A model generated the notes under the pieces. The model was not told the origin of the DNA. It made no database searches and saw nothing but the letters and a program-made list of their open reading frames with translations. Source: Rhizobiaceae bacterium (GTDB lineage: Bacteria > Pseudomonadota > Alphaproteobacteria > Rhizobiales > Rhizobiaceae). From it: DNA of 64,000 bases. Below, in pieces: positions 1 to 7,840 of the stretch (its first letter is position 1; each line of letters opens with the position of its first letter). Where the stretch lies: NCBI GenBank assembly GCA_019635695.1, contig JAHBYZ010000014.1:1-64000 (forward strand), read 5' to 3'. Position numbers and translations under genes: made by a program.

Positions 1-1
1 A

Positions 2-1084
2 CTCGGCTACGGCCCGCTGGAACCGCTGCTCGCGCGCGACGACATCGCCGACATCATGGTCAACGGCGCGAGGCAGGTGTTCATCGAAGTGGGCGGCAAG
101 GTCGAGATGACCAACATCCGCTTCCGCGACAACCAGCAGTTGCTCAACATCTGCCAGCGGATCGTCAGCCAGGTCGGCCGACGCGTCGACGAGAGTTCGC
201 CGATCTGCGACGCTCGCCTTCCGGACGGCTCGCGCGTCAACGTGATCGCGCCGCCGCTCGCCATTGACGGCGCTGCGCTCACCATCCGCAAGTTCAAGAA
301 GGACAAGCTGACGCTCGACCAGCTGGTCAAGTTCGGCGCCATCAACCCGCACGGCGCGGAGATCCTGAAGATCATCGGCCGCGTCCGCTGCAACACCATC
401 ATCTCCGGCGGCACCGGCTCCGGCAAGACGACGCTGCTCAACTGTCTGTCGAACTTCGTCGACAAGGAAGAGCGCGTCATCACCTGTGAGGACTCCGCCG
501 AGCTGCAGCTGCAGCAGCCGCACGTCGTGCGCCTCGAAACCCGTCCGCCCAACCTCGAGGGCGAGGGCGAGGTGACCATGCGCGATCTGGTCAAGAACTG
601 CCTGCGCATGCGCCCCGAGCGCATCATCGTCGGCGAGGTGCGCGGACCCGAAGTGTTCGACCTGCTGTCGGCCATGAACACCGGTCACGACGGCTCGATG
701 GGCACCATCCACGCTAACAGCCCGCGCGAATGCCTGAACCGCATGGAATCGATGATCGCCATGGGCGGTTTCACCCTGCCGCAGCGCACTGTGCGCGAGA
801 TCATCGTCGGGTCGGTGGATGTCATCATCCAGGCCGCACGCCTGCGCGACGGCTCGCGCCGCATCACCCACATCACCGAGGTGATCGGCATGGAAGGCGA
901 TGTGATCATCACCCAGGACCTGGTCCTCTACAACATCACCGGCGAGGACGGGAACGGCAAGCTGGTCGGCAAGCACGTATCGACCGGCGTCGGCCGCCCC
1001 GCCTTCTGGGACCGCGCGAAATATTATGGCGAGGAGCAGCGCCTCGCCAACGCGCTGGACGCCATGGAGAAGGCGTCGTCGTGA
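2..1084 (+). CDS. cpaF: CpaF/TadA-type secretion ATPase (5' end cut off by window)
   Basis: This is the hexameric ATPase that powers assembly of Flp/Tad pili at the inner membrane. The frame is open from base 2, so the N-terminus lies outside the window. The visible part begins LGYGPLEPLL, the usual CpaF sequence ahead of the N-terminal subdomain. The Walker A motif is GGTGSGKTT, followed by the Asp box (CEDSAELQLQ), Walker B (RIIVGEVRG) and the His box (GTIHAN) of the GspE/VirB11 family. tadB follows 25 bases downstream, and tadC follows tadB, so the three genes form the core of one operon whose earlier genes lie to the left. It is a standard family member and I see no damage. Confidence 0.96.
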   Translation, partial: LGYGPLEPLLARDDIADIMVNGARQVFIEVGGKVEMTNIRFRDNQQLLNICQRIVSQVGRRVDESSPICDARLPDGSRVNVIAPPLAIDGAALTIRKFKKDKLTLDQLVKFGAINPHGAEILKIIGRVRCNTIISGGTGSGKTTLLNCLSNFVDKEERVITCEDSAELQLQQPHVVRLETRPPNLEGEGEVTMRDLVKNCLRMRPERIIVGEVRGPEVFDLLSAMNTGHDGSMGTIHANSPRECLNRMESMIAMGGFTLPQRTVREIIVGSVDVIIQAARLRDGSRRITHITEVIGMEGDVIITQDLVLYNITGEDGNGKLVGKHVSTGVGRPAFWDRAKYYGEEQRLANALDAMEKASS

Positions 1085-1109
1085 CGATGCGGCGCGGGAG
1101 AATGCGGTC

Positions 1110-2108
1110 GTGAACTTCCTGCTCTTCTCGATCCTCGCGGCGGTGGCCTGCGGCGCCGTCGCGTACGTCTTTCTTTTCGACCGCATGTCGAACGAGAAGA
1201 ACGCCGCCAAGCGTCTGGAGACGGTGAAGCGCGCCGAGACCGACCGTGCGACCGTGAAGGCCTCGCGCGACCGCATGGCCGAAGCCGCCCGCCGCCGCAA
1301 GTCGGTGCAGGATTCGCTCAAGGACCTCGACGACAAGGAGAAGCTGCGCGAGAAGGCGATCAAGAAGCCGCCGCTGCGCATCCAGCTCAAGCAGGCCGGC
1401 CTGTCGATGTCGCTGGAGCGCTTCTATCTCTATTCCGCGGCTTGCGGCGTAGCCCTCACCTTTGTCGCCTTCATTCTTGGCGCCCCACTGCTGACACTGC
1501 CGGGCGCGTTGGTGGCGGGCGCCATCGGCCTGCCGCGCTGGCTCGTTGCATTCATCCGCAATCGCCGCGTCGCGGCGTTCCTCAACGAGTTTCCCAATGC
1601 GCTCGACGTGATCGTGCGCGCGGTCAAGTCGGGTCTGCCGCTCAACGACGGCATCCGGCTCATCGCTTCGGAATCGGCCGAGCCGGTGAAGACCGAGTTC
1701 CGCCGCATCGTCGAGGCGCAGCAGATCGGCATGTCCGTCTCGGATGCGGCGATGCGCATGCACGAGACGATGCCATGCCCGGAAGCAAGCTTCTTCGGCA
1801 TCGTCATCCAGATACAGCAGCAGGCCGGCGGCAACCTGTCGGAGGCGCTGGGCAACCTCTCGCGCGTGCTGCGCGACCGCAAGAAGATGAAGGCGAAGGT
1901 TCAGGCGCTGTCGATGGAAGCCAAGGCGTCCGCCGCGATCATCGGCGCGCTGCCGTTCATCGTTGCCTTCCTCGTCTACCTGTCCTCGCCAAACTACATC
2001 ATGCCGCTCTTCACCACGAGCGCCGGCCACATGATCCTCGGCATCTCCGCGCTGTGGATGAGCATGGGCATCTTCGTGATGAAGAAGATGATTGCGATCG
2101 ACGTCTAG
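1110..2108 (+). CDS. tadB: Flp pilus assembly protein TadB (T2SF-domain inner-membrane protein)
   Basis: TadB is a polytopic inner-membrane platform protein of the Tad pilus and works with CpaF and TadC. The product is 332 residues. An N-terminal membrane segment (about residues 3-20) is followed by a charged, coiled-coil-like stretch (about 25-85). Two membrane segments lie in the middle, then comes the GspF/T2SF domain (about 170-290) containing QQQAGGNLSEALGNLSRVLR, and a C-terminal membrane segment. I chose GTG at 1110 because GGGAG lies about 9 bases upstream and the protein then opens directly with a hydrophobic helix. Longer frames starting in the end of cpaF give an Arg-rich extension with no support. 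It lies 9 bases before tadC. Confidence 0.93.
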   Translation: MNFLLFSILAAVACGAVAYVFLFDRMSNEKNAAKRLETVKRAETDRATVKASRDRMAEAARRRKSVQDSLKDLDDKEKLREKAIKKPPLRIQLKQAGLSMSLERFYLYSAACGVALTFVAFILGAPLLTLPGALVAGAIGLPRWLVAFIRNRRVAAFLNEFPNALDVIVRAVKSGLPLNDGIRLIASESAEPVKTEFRRIVEAQQIGMSVSDAAMRMHETMPCPEASFFGIVIQIQQQAGGNLSEALGNLSRVLRDRKKMKAKVQALSMEAKASAAIIGALPFIVAFLVYLSSPNYIMPLFTTSAGHMILGISALWMSMGIFVMKKMIAIDV

Positions 2109-2117
2109 GAGCTCAAG

Positions 2118-3110
2118 ATGGCCGACACAGTCGTCAAGGCAATCCTCGAACCCGGCTTCCTGATCGCCCTTCTGGTCGGTATCGCCGTCTTCGCCACCCT
2201 CTTCACGGCCCTGCCGGCGATGGGCGGCAATCCGCTGAAGCAGCGCATGAAGGCCGTCGCGCTGGAACGCGACGAACTGCGCGCCAAGCAGCGCGCTCGG
2301 CTGGCAAACGAAGCGGAGAAGCGGCGCAAGGGTCTTCGCGAAACGCCGGGCTCCGGCGGCATGAAGGACATCGTCGAGCGCCTCGACCTGAAGCGCGCAC
2401 TGGCCGACGAAGGCACGCTTTCCAAGCTGCGCATGGCGGGCTTCCGCGGCCAGAATCCGCTGACCCGCTTTCTCTTCTTCCGTCTAGTGCTGCCTTTCGT
2501 GGGCCTGTTCCTCGCGGCGATCTGGATCTTCGTGCTCGGCGGCCTGCCGGATCAGCCCTTCTTCGTGAAGATCTTCGTCTGTATCCTGCTCGCCTATGGC
2601 GGCTTCTATGCGCCGGTACTTTACGTCAGCAACCGCGCGAGCAAGCGCAAGGCGTCGATCCAGCGGGCCTGGCCCGATGCGCTCGACCTGACGCTGATCT
2701 GCGTGGAGTCGGGCATGTCGATCGAGGCGGCCATCCGCCGCGTCGCCGACGAGATCGGCGCCCAGTCGGTGGAACTGGCGGAGGAATTCGTGCTCACCAC
2801 GGCCGAACTGTCGTTCCTGCAGGAGCGCCGACAGGCATGGGAGAACCTCTCGATGCGCACCGGGCTGGAATCGGTGAAGAGCGTCAGCCAGGCGCTCATC
2901 CAGGCGGAACGCTACGGTACGCCGGTTGGTCACGCCCTGCGTGTACTGGCCACCGAGAGCCGCGACATGCGCATGAACGCCGCCGAGAAGAAGGCTGCGG
3001 CGCTGCCGCCCAAGCTGACCGTGCCGATGATCCTGTTCTTCCTGCCGGTCCTGTTCGCCGTCATCCTCGGCCCCGCGGGCATACAGGTGAGCGAGCGGGG
3101 CCTGTTTTAG
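2118..3110 (+). CDS. tadC: Flp pilus assembly protein TadC (T2SF-domain inner-membrane protein)
   Basis: TadC is the second GspF-like platform protein of the Tad pilus, paired with TadB. The product is 330 residues. It starts with a membrane helix (about residues 14-34), then a basic cytoplasmic stretch, two close membrane helices (about 120-175), the T2SF domain with CVESGMSIEAAIRRVADEIG, and a final hydrophobic helix (about 297-320). The start is ATG at 2118, nine bases after tadB. It is the last gene of the visible cpaF-tadB-tadC operon and is followed by a strong hairpin at 3142-3165. Length and layout are normal for the family. Confidence 0.94.
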   Translation: MADTVVKAILEPGFLIALLVGIAVFATLFTALPAMGGNPLKQRMKAVALERDELRAKQRARLANEAEKRRKGLRETPGSGGMKDIVERLDLKRALADEGTLSKLRMAGFRGQNPLTRFLFFRLVLPFVGLFLAAIWIFVLGGLPDQPFFVKIFVCILLAYGGFYAPVLYVSNRASKRKASIQRAWPDALDLTLICVESGMSIEAAIRRVADEIGAQSVELAEEFVLTTAELSFLQERRQAWENLSMRTGLESVKSVSQALIQAERYGTPVGHALRVLATESRDMRMNAAEKKAAALPPKLTVPMILFFLPVLFAVILGPAGIQVSERGLF

Positions 3111-3111
3111 G

Positions 3112-3231
3112 GGCAGTCGGCAATCGGCAGTCGAAAAGAAGAAAGGGCGCCGTGAGGCGCCCTTTGTCGTTGCATCGAGGCGGTAGTTTGCTGAGTCGAT
3201 TCCGACTGCCGACTGCCGACTGCCGACTGCC
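3112..3231. repeat. Palindromic GCAGTCGG repeat element flanking a terminator
   Basis: The gap between the convergent tadC and tadD genes is almost wholly repetitive. The left arm, 3112-3133, carries three 7-base units (GGCAGTC/GGCAATC/GGCAGTC). The right arm, 3203-3231, carries four exact tandem copies of CGACTGC. The arms are reverse complements apart from one T/C difference that still allows a G-U pair, so either transcript could fold into a 22-base-pair outer stem. The strong terminator hairpin at 3142-3165 lies within the loop. It resembles a REP-like intergenic palindrome; the copy number elsewhere in the genome cannot be judged here. Confidence 0.75.
3142..3165. terminator. Bidirectional intrinsic terminator between tadC and tadD
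   Basis: AAAGGGCGCC and GGCGCCCTTT form a perfect 10-base-pair stem around a GTGA tetraloop. On the minus strand the hairpin is followed by CTTCTTTTCG, a good U-rich tail for ending tadD. The plus-strand tail is weaker (GTCGTTG), but the position suits ending tadC as well. Confidence 0.8.
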
Positions 3232-4056
3232 TCAATTCGTATTCCGCTCCTCGCGCTCAAGCTGCTTCCAGGCGTTCTGCTGGGAGAGCATCGAGCGCAG
3301 ATAGGTCACGTTGGCTTCGGCCTGCTGCGGCGAAAGCTCCTGCCGGGCGATGTCCTCGGCTTCCTTGAAGCGTCCCTGCAGCCCCACCACGAGCGCCAGG
3401 TTCTGGCGCACGCGGCTGTCGGCGCCGGGCATGGCGGCGGCCTGCTTCATGTAGGTCTCCGCCTGCTTCAGGTCGCCTTCCAGCACATAGGACATGCCGA
3501 GGTTGGAGAGCACCGAGGGCTCGCCGGGCTTCATGTCGATGGCGCGGCGATAGAGCTGGCGCGCGCTGGCGGTGTCGCCGAGTTGGTCGAGGATCGCGGC
3601 TTCGGCCGAAACCAGCCGCCAGTCGGGATATTCGGGCGTCTGTGCCCGGCGGATGGCTTCGAGTGCCGGCTGCAATTCGCCGGCCGCTGCCAGCGACTTG
3701 CCGTAGGAAGCCAGCACCTCACGGTCCTTCGGCAGGTCGATGGCGAGCTTGCGCATGACCGCCAGCGACTGCTCGTTGCGGCCGTTCATCTGCAGAACCG
3801 CGGCGTAGCGCATGGCGACGGCCTTGTTCTTCGTGTCGCGCGTGTACGCGCGGCCGAGCGTGTCGACTTCGGAGTTGAGTTCGGCCGCCGAGAGCTGGTC
3901 GACCGGCCTGGCCGCATAGCCGCGTTCGGTCGAACCGGTGGTCGTCTGGTCGCGGCTGGCGCAGCCCGCGAGTGCGAGCGCGACCAGAACTGCGGCGGTT
4001 GCATTGGCCAGAACCCGCTTCCGCGCGACCGCGTGCCTTGCTTCGATACCGGCCAT
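3232..4056 (-). CDS. tadD: TPR-repeat lipoprotein, TadD-like pilus assembly protein
   Basis: TadD proteins are outer-membrane-associated TPR lipoproteins needed for Tad pilus secretin assembly. The 274-residue product starts with a lipoprotein signal (ATAAVLVALALAGC, lipobox LAGC, Cys near residue 30). Several tetratricopeptide units follow (about residues 65-245), for example PSVLSNLGMSYVLEGDLKQA. ATG 4056 is the only start that places the signal peptide at the N-terminus; the frame stays open further upstream, but only as a high-GC shadow. It is convergent with tadC across a shared terminator. The family call is firm, and the TadD role rests mainly on position next to cpaF-tadBC. Confidence 0.88.
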   Translation of the reverse strand: MAGIEARHAVARKRVLANATAAVLVALALAGCASRDQTTTGSTERGYAARPVDQLSAAELNSEVDTLGRAYTRDTKNKAVAMRYAAVLQMNGRNEQSLAVMRKLAIDLPKDREVLASYGKSLAAAGELQPALEAIRRAQTPEYPDWRLVSAEAAILDQLGDTASARQLYRRAIDMKPGEPSVLSNLGMSYVLEGDLKQAETYMKQAAAMPGADSRVRQNLALVVGLQGRFKEAEDIARQELSPQQAEANVTYLRSMLSQQNAWKQLEREERNTN

Positions 4057-4126
4057 GAACGCCTCCGTCCGTTGCGGCGGGCACCCGCCTGTGGCGGCCT
4101 GCCTTCGATCGCAGCAGAAATATTCC

Positions 4127-4149
4127 GTTAACCCTAATGGATGGTTAAC
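4127..4149. promoter_or_regulatory. GTTAACC inverted repeat upstream of tadD
   Basis: GTTAACC (4127-4133) and GGTTAAC (4143-4149) are exact reverse complements separated by 9 bases. They lie in the 187-base gap between the divergent tadD and aminopeptidase genes, about 70 bases upstream of the tadD start. Alphaproteobacterial CtrA boxes also carry TTAA halves, but the canonical spacing is 7 bases and here TTAA to TTAA is 13, so CtrA is only one possibility. Confidence 0.4.
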
Positions 4150-4243
4150 CCACGGAACCGCCGGGGGATTTGACACGGGCGCGCGTGCGGTCCAACCATG
4201 GGTTGCCGCAGGGGCCGCGGCGTCGCATCCCGAAGGACTTCCC

Positions 4244-5623
4244 ATGTCAGTCAAGCTTACTGCACGCAGGGCAAAGGGCGCCCGGCCGATACGCCTCGTT
4301 GCGCGCGGGCGCATCGCCGAGCTCGGCCTCGATGCGCAGGCGGCGGCCTGGGCGAAGTCCAACAGCTTCGTCGGCGAGGCGGGCCGGGTTCTGCTGGTAC
4401 CGGACGCTGCTGGCGAGGTGAGTGCCGCTCTGGTCGGGCTGCCGGAGCGCTCGGAAGGGCTGGATCCGCTCTTTGCCGGCGTGCTGGCGCGCACGCTGCC
4501 CGCAGGCGACTGGTATTTCGACCCGGCGCCGCCGCGCCCGGCGCTGACCGCGCTGGGCATGATGCTGGGAGGCTATGCCTTCGGCCGCTATGTGCGCCGC
4601 AACGGCGCCGAAATCTCGCTCACATGCCCGGCGGGTGCGAAGGCCGATGCGCTGCAGCGGACGATCGAGGGCGTCTTCCTTGCCCGCGACCTCGTCAATA
4701 CGCCGACCAACGACATGGGTCCCGACGCGATCGAGAAGGCCGTGCGCCAGCTTGCCCGCCGCCACAAGGCGCAGGTGTCGGTCATCGCCGGCGACGCGCT
4801 GCTGGCGAAGAACTTTCCGATGATCCACGCGGTGGGCCGCGCCTCCAGCGAGGCGCCGCGGCTGATCGACATGCGCTGGGGACCGAAGGACGCGCCGAAG
4901 GTGACGCTGGTCGGCAAGGGCGTGGCGTTCGACACCGGGGGCCTCGACATAAAGCCGTCGTCCTCCATGCTGCTGATGAAGAAGGACATGGGCGGTGCCG
5001 CCAACGTGCTTGGACTGGCCCATATGGTGATGGCCGCGGGCCTGAAGCTCAGATTGCGCGTCCTGATCCCCGCGGTGGAGAACTCCATCTCGGCCAACGC
5101 CTTCCGTCCCGGCGACGTGCTGACCAGCCGCAAGGGCACGACCGTCGAGATCGGCAATACGGACGCCGAGGGACGGCTGATCCTCGCGGATGCGCTGACC
5201 TATGGCGACGAGGAAGCGCCCGAGCTGATGATCGACATGGCGACCCTGACCGGCGCGGCGCGCGTGGCGCTGGGGCCTGAACTGCCGCCCTTCTTCACCG
5301 ACGACGACAAGCTGGCCGCCGCCATTGCCGCGGCCGGTGCCAGCGAGGCAGATCCGGTCTGGCGGCTGCCGCTCTGGAACGGCTACGACAACCGCTACGC
5401 CTCAAAAATCGCCGACATCAACAACGTTAACACCGACGGCTTCGGTGGCGCCATCATCGCCGCGCTGTTCTTGCGGCGCTTCGTCGGGCGCGCCAAGAGC
5501 TGGGCGCATTTCGATATCTTCGCCTGGAGCCCGCTGGACCGCCCACACTGCCCTGTCGGCGGCGAGGCGCAGGCGATCCGTGCACTGGCGAAGGTGATCG
5601 GCGACCGCTACCCGGCGGCGTAG
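4244..5623 (+). CDS. Leucyl aminopeptidase family (M17) metallopeptidase
   Basis: M17 enzymes are cytoplasmic, hexameric, two-metal aminopeptidases that remove N-terminal residues from peptides. The 459-residue product has a variable N-terminal domain and a C-terminal catalytic domain. Visible metal and catalytic motifs are VGKGVAFDTGGLDIKPSSSM (about residues 223-242) and the family signature NTDAEGRLILADALTY (about 304-319). I chose ATG 4244 because GAAGGA precedes it at about 4231-4236; the frame stays open upstream without coding character. It is followed by a MarR gene and an NlpC/P60 gene on the same strand. This suggests a peptide- or muropeptide-processing unit, which is inference from position. 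Confidence 0.95.
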   Translation: MSVKLTARRAKGARPIRLVARGRIAELGLDAQAAAWAKSNSFVGEAGRVLLVPDAAGEVSAALVGLPERSEGLDPLFAGVLARTLPAGDWYFDPAPPRPALTALGMMLGGYAFGRYVRRNGAEISLTCPAGAKADALQRTIEGVFLARDLVNTPTNDMGPDAIEKAVRQLARRHKAQVSVIAGDALLAKNFPMIHAVGRASSEAPRLIDMRWGPKDAPKVTLVGKGVAFDTGGLDIKPSSSMLLMKKDMGGAANVLGLAHMVMAAGLKLRLRVLIPAVENSISANAFRPGDVLTSRKGTTVEIGNTDAEGRLILADALTYGDEEAPELMIDMATLTGAARVALGPELPPFFTDDDKLAAAIAAAGASEADPVWRLPLWNGYDNRYASKIADINNVNTDGFGGAIIAALFLRRFVGRAKSWAHFDIFAWSPLDRPHCPVGGEAQAIRALAKVIGDRYPAA

Positions 5624-5655
5624 CCGGCGTCCTTGATTCCTTTACCTTTAGGCGG

Positions 5656-6045
5656 TTGAATGAAACGGCTCCGAAACAATCCCGGACAGGGAAGATGTCC
5701 GTCTCGCTGCGCCCTTCGCAGGCGCTCAGGCTCTGGCAGCAGGTCGCGCTTGGCGAAGTGGGCGAAGGCGCCCACGATCTGACCATGCGCCAGCTCGCCA
5801 TCCTTCTTTCCGTGTATCTTGACCCGCCGCCGCACACCGTGCGCGGGCTGGCGGCGCGACTGGGCGTGTCCAAACCGGTCATCACGCGCGCGCTGGACAC
5901 GATGGGCGCGATGAAGCTGGTCGCCCGCGCTCGAGACGAGCTCGACAGGCGCAACGTGCTGATCCGCCGCACGGTCGAGGGCGCGCTGTTCGTCGAGCGC
6001 TTCGGCGATGCCGTGATCGCGCAGGCAAAGGCGCTGCCGGCATGA
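5656..6045 (+). CDS. MarR-like winged-helix transcriptional regulator
   Basis: The 129-residue protein is small for MarR but carries its core winged helix, including TVRGLAARLGVSKPVITRAL (about residues 57-76) and the wing region with DELDRRNVLI. It probably binds DNA as a dimer. Two starts are possible: TTG 5656 and ATG 5695. GGAAG lies directly against the ATG, too close for a normal ribosome site, so I give the longer form with reservation. The stop overlaps the start of the NlpC/P60 gene by four bases, so the two are translationally coupled. I see no clear palindromic operator in the short gap after the aminopeptidase gene. Confidence 0.82.
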   Translation: MNETAPKQSRTGKMSVSLRPSQALRLWQQVALGEVGEGAHDLTMRQLAILLSVYLDPPPHTVRGLAARLGVSKPVITRALDTMGAMKLVARARDELDRRNVLIRRTVEGALFVERFGDAVIAQAKALPA

Positions 6046-6893
6046 GCGGGCTGGACAAGCGGCTGAACGCATTCCGCCCGTCTCTGGCCGACGCCCGGCT
6101 GAAGGGGAAGGTCGAGGCGGCCGAGTTCCGCGAAGGGCGCGAGGCGATGGTGTTCACGCCCGTGGCCAATGTCCACTCTGCCCCGTCGGACGAGGCGGGT
6201 GTCGACACGCAATTGCTGCGCGGCGAACGCGTGTTCTATTTCGACAATGACGGCCAGTGGTGCTGGGTCCAGTCGCAGCGCGACGGCTATGTCGGCTACG
6301 TGCCGTCGGACCAGCTGGCAAAGCCCGGCCCTGCTGCCACTCATCGCATCTGCGCGCCAACCACCTTCGTCTACCCGACCGACGATCTGAAAGCGCCGCG
6401 CAAGACAGCGCTGTCGCTCGGCACCGAGGTCGCCGTGACCGGAACCAGCGAGCGCAGGGGCACGACCTATGCGCAACTCGCTACGCTCGGCTTCTCGGTT
6501 ATGCAGCACCTGTGGCCGCTGGAGCGGTGGGCCGACGACTACGTATCTATCGCCGAGTCGCTGGAGCACACGCCCTATCTGTGGGGTGGAGCGAGCGGAT
6601 TCGGCATAGACTGTTCGGGTCTGGTGCAGCTGTCGCTGCGCATGGCCGGTCGTCAGGTTTTGCGCGATACCGACATGCAGCAGCAGTCGATCGGCGACGA
6701 GATTAATCCCGCCACAGGCCTGCGGCGCGGCGATCTGGTGTTCTGGAAGGGCCATGTGGCGATCATGCTCGATGGCGAGAACATCATCCACGCCAACGGC
6801 CACACGATGACCGTGGCGCGGGAGCCGCTGGCGGCGGCGGTGGAGCGCATCGCCTATCTCTATTCAAAGCCGGTGGCGTATCGGCGGCTTTAA
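6042..6893 (+). CDS. NlpC/P60 family (C40) cysteine peptidase with SH3-like domains
   Basis: C40 peptidases cut peptidoglycan stem peptides, typically at gamma-D-Glu-diamino acid bonds. The 283-residue product has two bacterial SH3-like segments (about residues 40-165; ANVHSAPSDEAG, DGYVGYVPSDQL). The NlpC/P60 domain follows (about 175-280), with the catalytic Cys in GFGIDCSGLVQ, a His in WKGHVAIML and a polar residue in IIHANGH. There is no signal peptide or membrane segment, so it should act in the cytoplasm on imported peptides, like YkfC-type enzymes. ATGA overlaps the upstream MarR stop. Its TAA stop shares the tetranucleotide TTAA with the stop of the convergent dehydrogenase gene. Confidence 0.93.
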   Translation: MSGLDKRLNAFRPSLADARLKGKVEAAEFREGREAMVFTPVANVHSAPSDEAGVDTQLLRGERVFYFDNDGQWCWVQSQRDGYVGYVPSDQLAKPGPAATHRICAPTTFVYPTDDLKAPRKTALSLGTEVAVTGTSERRGTTYAQLATLGFSVMQHLWPLERWADDYVSIAESLEHTPYLWGGASGFGIDCSGLVQLSLRMAGRQVLRDTDMQQQSIGDEINPATGLRRGDLVFWKGHVAIMLDGENIIHANGHTMTVAREPLAAAVERIAYLYSKPVAYRRL

Positions 6894-7840
6894 TATCCAG
6901 CAGCCCGGTCCACCACGTTTCTCAGCGGTTCGCCGCGGTCGAATGCGTCCATCTGGTCGAGCATTAGCGGCACCAGATGCTCGGGCCATGAAGTCGCTGC
7001 AGCGTGTGGAGTGACGAACACGCGGTGATGCGACCACAGCGGGCTTTCAGCCGGCAGCGGCTCCGTCTCGAACACGTCGAGGCTGGCTTCCTTCAGCGCG
7101 CCGTCGTCGAGCGCTCGGAGGATGTCGGCCTCGCGCTGAAGGCGTCCCCGCCCGGCATTGATGAGCACCGGGCCGCCAAGCGGGCCGTCGTGGCGCAACT
7201 GCCGCAGCAGGTCGTAATTGATGACGCCTTGCGTGGCCGCCGTCAGCGGCAGCAGTACGACGAGGACGTCGGTCGTGGCGAGGAAGCCGGGCAGGCCGTC
7301 CGCGCCATGCCAGCAGCGCACGCCTTCCATCTCGGTTTCGGTGCGCGTCCAGCCGTTGACGGGAAAGCCCAGCGCCAGCAGCGCGCTCGCGCAGGCGCGG
7401 CCGAGATTGCCGAGGCCCATGATGCCGACCGACACCTGCGAGGCGTCGGGCTGGCGCGGCTCGTGCCAGATTTTTTGCGGCTGCTGCGCGCGGTAGGTGC
7501 TGCCCTGCCGGTGATGGTCCAGCACCCGCCAGCAGACATACTCGACCATGTGCTTCGTGAGATTGTCCGCGACGACGCGCACGATCGGCACCTCGGGCAG
7601 CTTCGGGTTCGCCAGCAGATGGTCGACGCCCGCGCCGGCGGAGAAGATCGCCTTGAGATTGGGCAGGGTGAAGAGCGCTGGCGGCAGCTGCTTCCACACG
7701 ATCGCGAAGCGGATCGTCGGGTCGTCGGGTCCGTCCGGCGCGAGCGTCACCTCGCGGCGGGTTTCCAGCGGCCTGCGCCAGTCGGCCGGGTCGTAACCGG
7801 ACATCGCCAGATATACCCGCCCCTCGGCACTGGTGCTCAC
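6890..7840 (-). CDS. D-2-hydroxyacid dehydrogenase, glyoxylate/hydroxypyruvate reductase A type
   Basis: This family reduces 2-keto acids such as glyoxylate and hydroxypyruvate with NAD(P)H in the cytoplasm. The product is 316 residues. The Rossmann motif is GIMGLGNLGR (about residues 142-151). The catalytic triad is visible as Arg in INAGRGRL, Glu in LDVFETEPLP and His in VTPHAAATSWPEHL, which is the GhrA subfamily pattern. GTG 7840 overlaps the yejF stop (GTGA), which makes it the last gene of the yej operon. Why a hydroxyacid dehydrogenase should be coupled to a peptide importer is not obvious; it may act on D-lactate-like or D-amino-acid-derived products, but this is guesswork. Confidence 0.92.
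   Translation of the reverse strand: MSTSAEGRVYLAMSGYDPADWRRPLETRREVTLAPDGPDDPTIRFAIVWKQLPPALFTLPNLKAIFSAGAGVDHLLANPKLPEVPIVRVVADNLTKHMVEYVCWRVLDHHRQGSTYRAQQPQKIWHEPRQPDASQVSVGIMGLGNLGRACASALLALGFPVNGWTRTETEMEGVRCWHGADGLPGFLATTDVLVVLLPLTAATQGVINYDLLRQLRHDGPLGGPVLINAGRGRLQREADILRALDDGALKEASLDVFETEPLPAESPLWSHHRVFVTPHAAATSWPEHLVPLMLDQMDAFDRGEPLRNVVDRAAGY

Noticed and set aside
936-2030. Long minus-strand frame over cpaF/tadB
   Set aside because: The composition is that of a complement-strand shadow and it lies wholly over two firmly identified genes.
3112-3231. CRISPR-like tandem repeats
   Set aside because: The units are 7 bases, directly adjacent and in inverted arms, with no spacers and no cas genes.
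4127-4149. Canonical CtrA box near tadD
   Set aside because: The TTAA halves are 13 bases apart instead of 7, so I keep it only as an inverted repeat.
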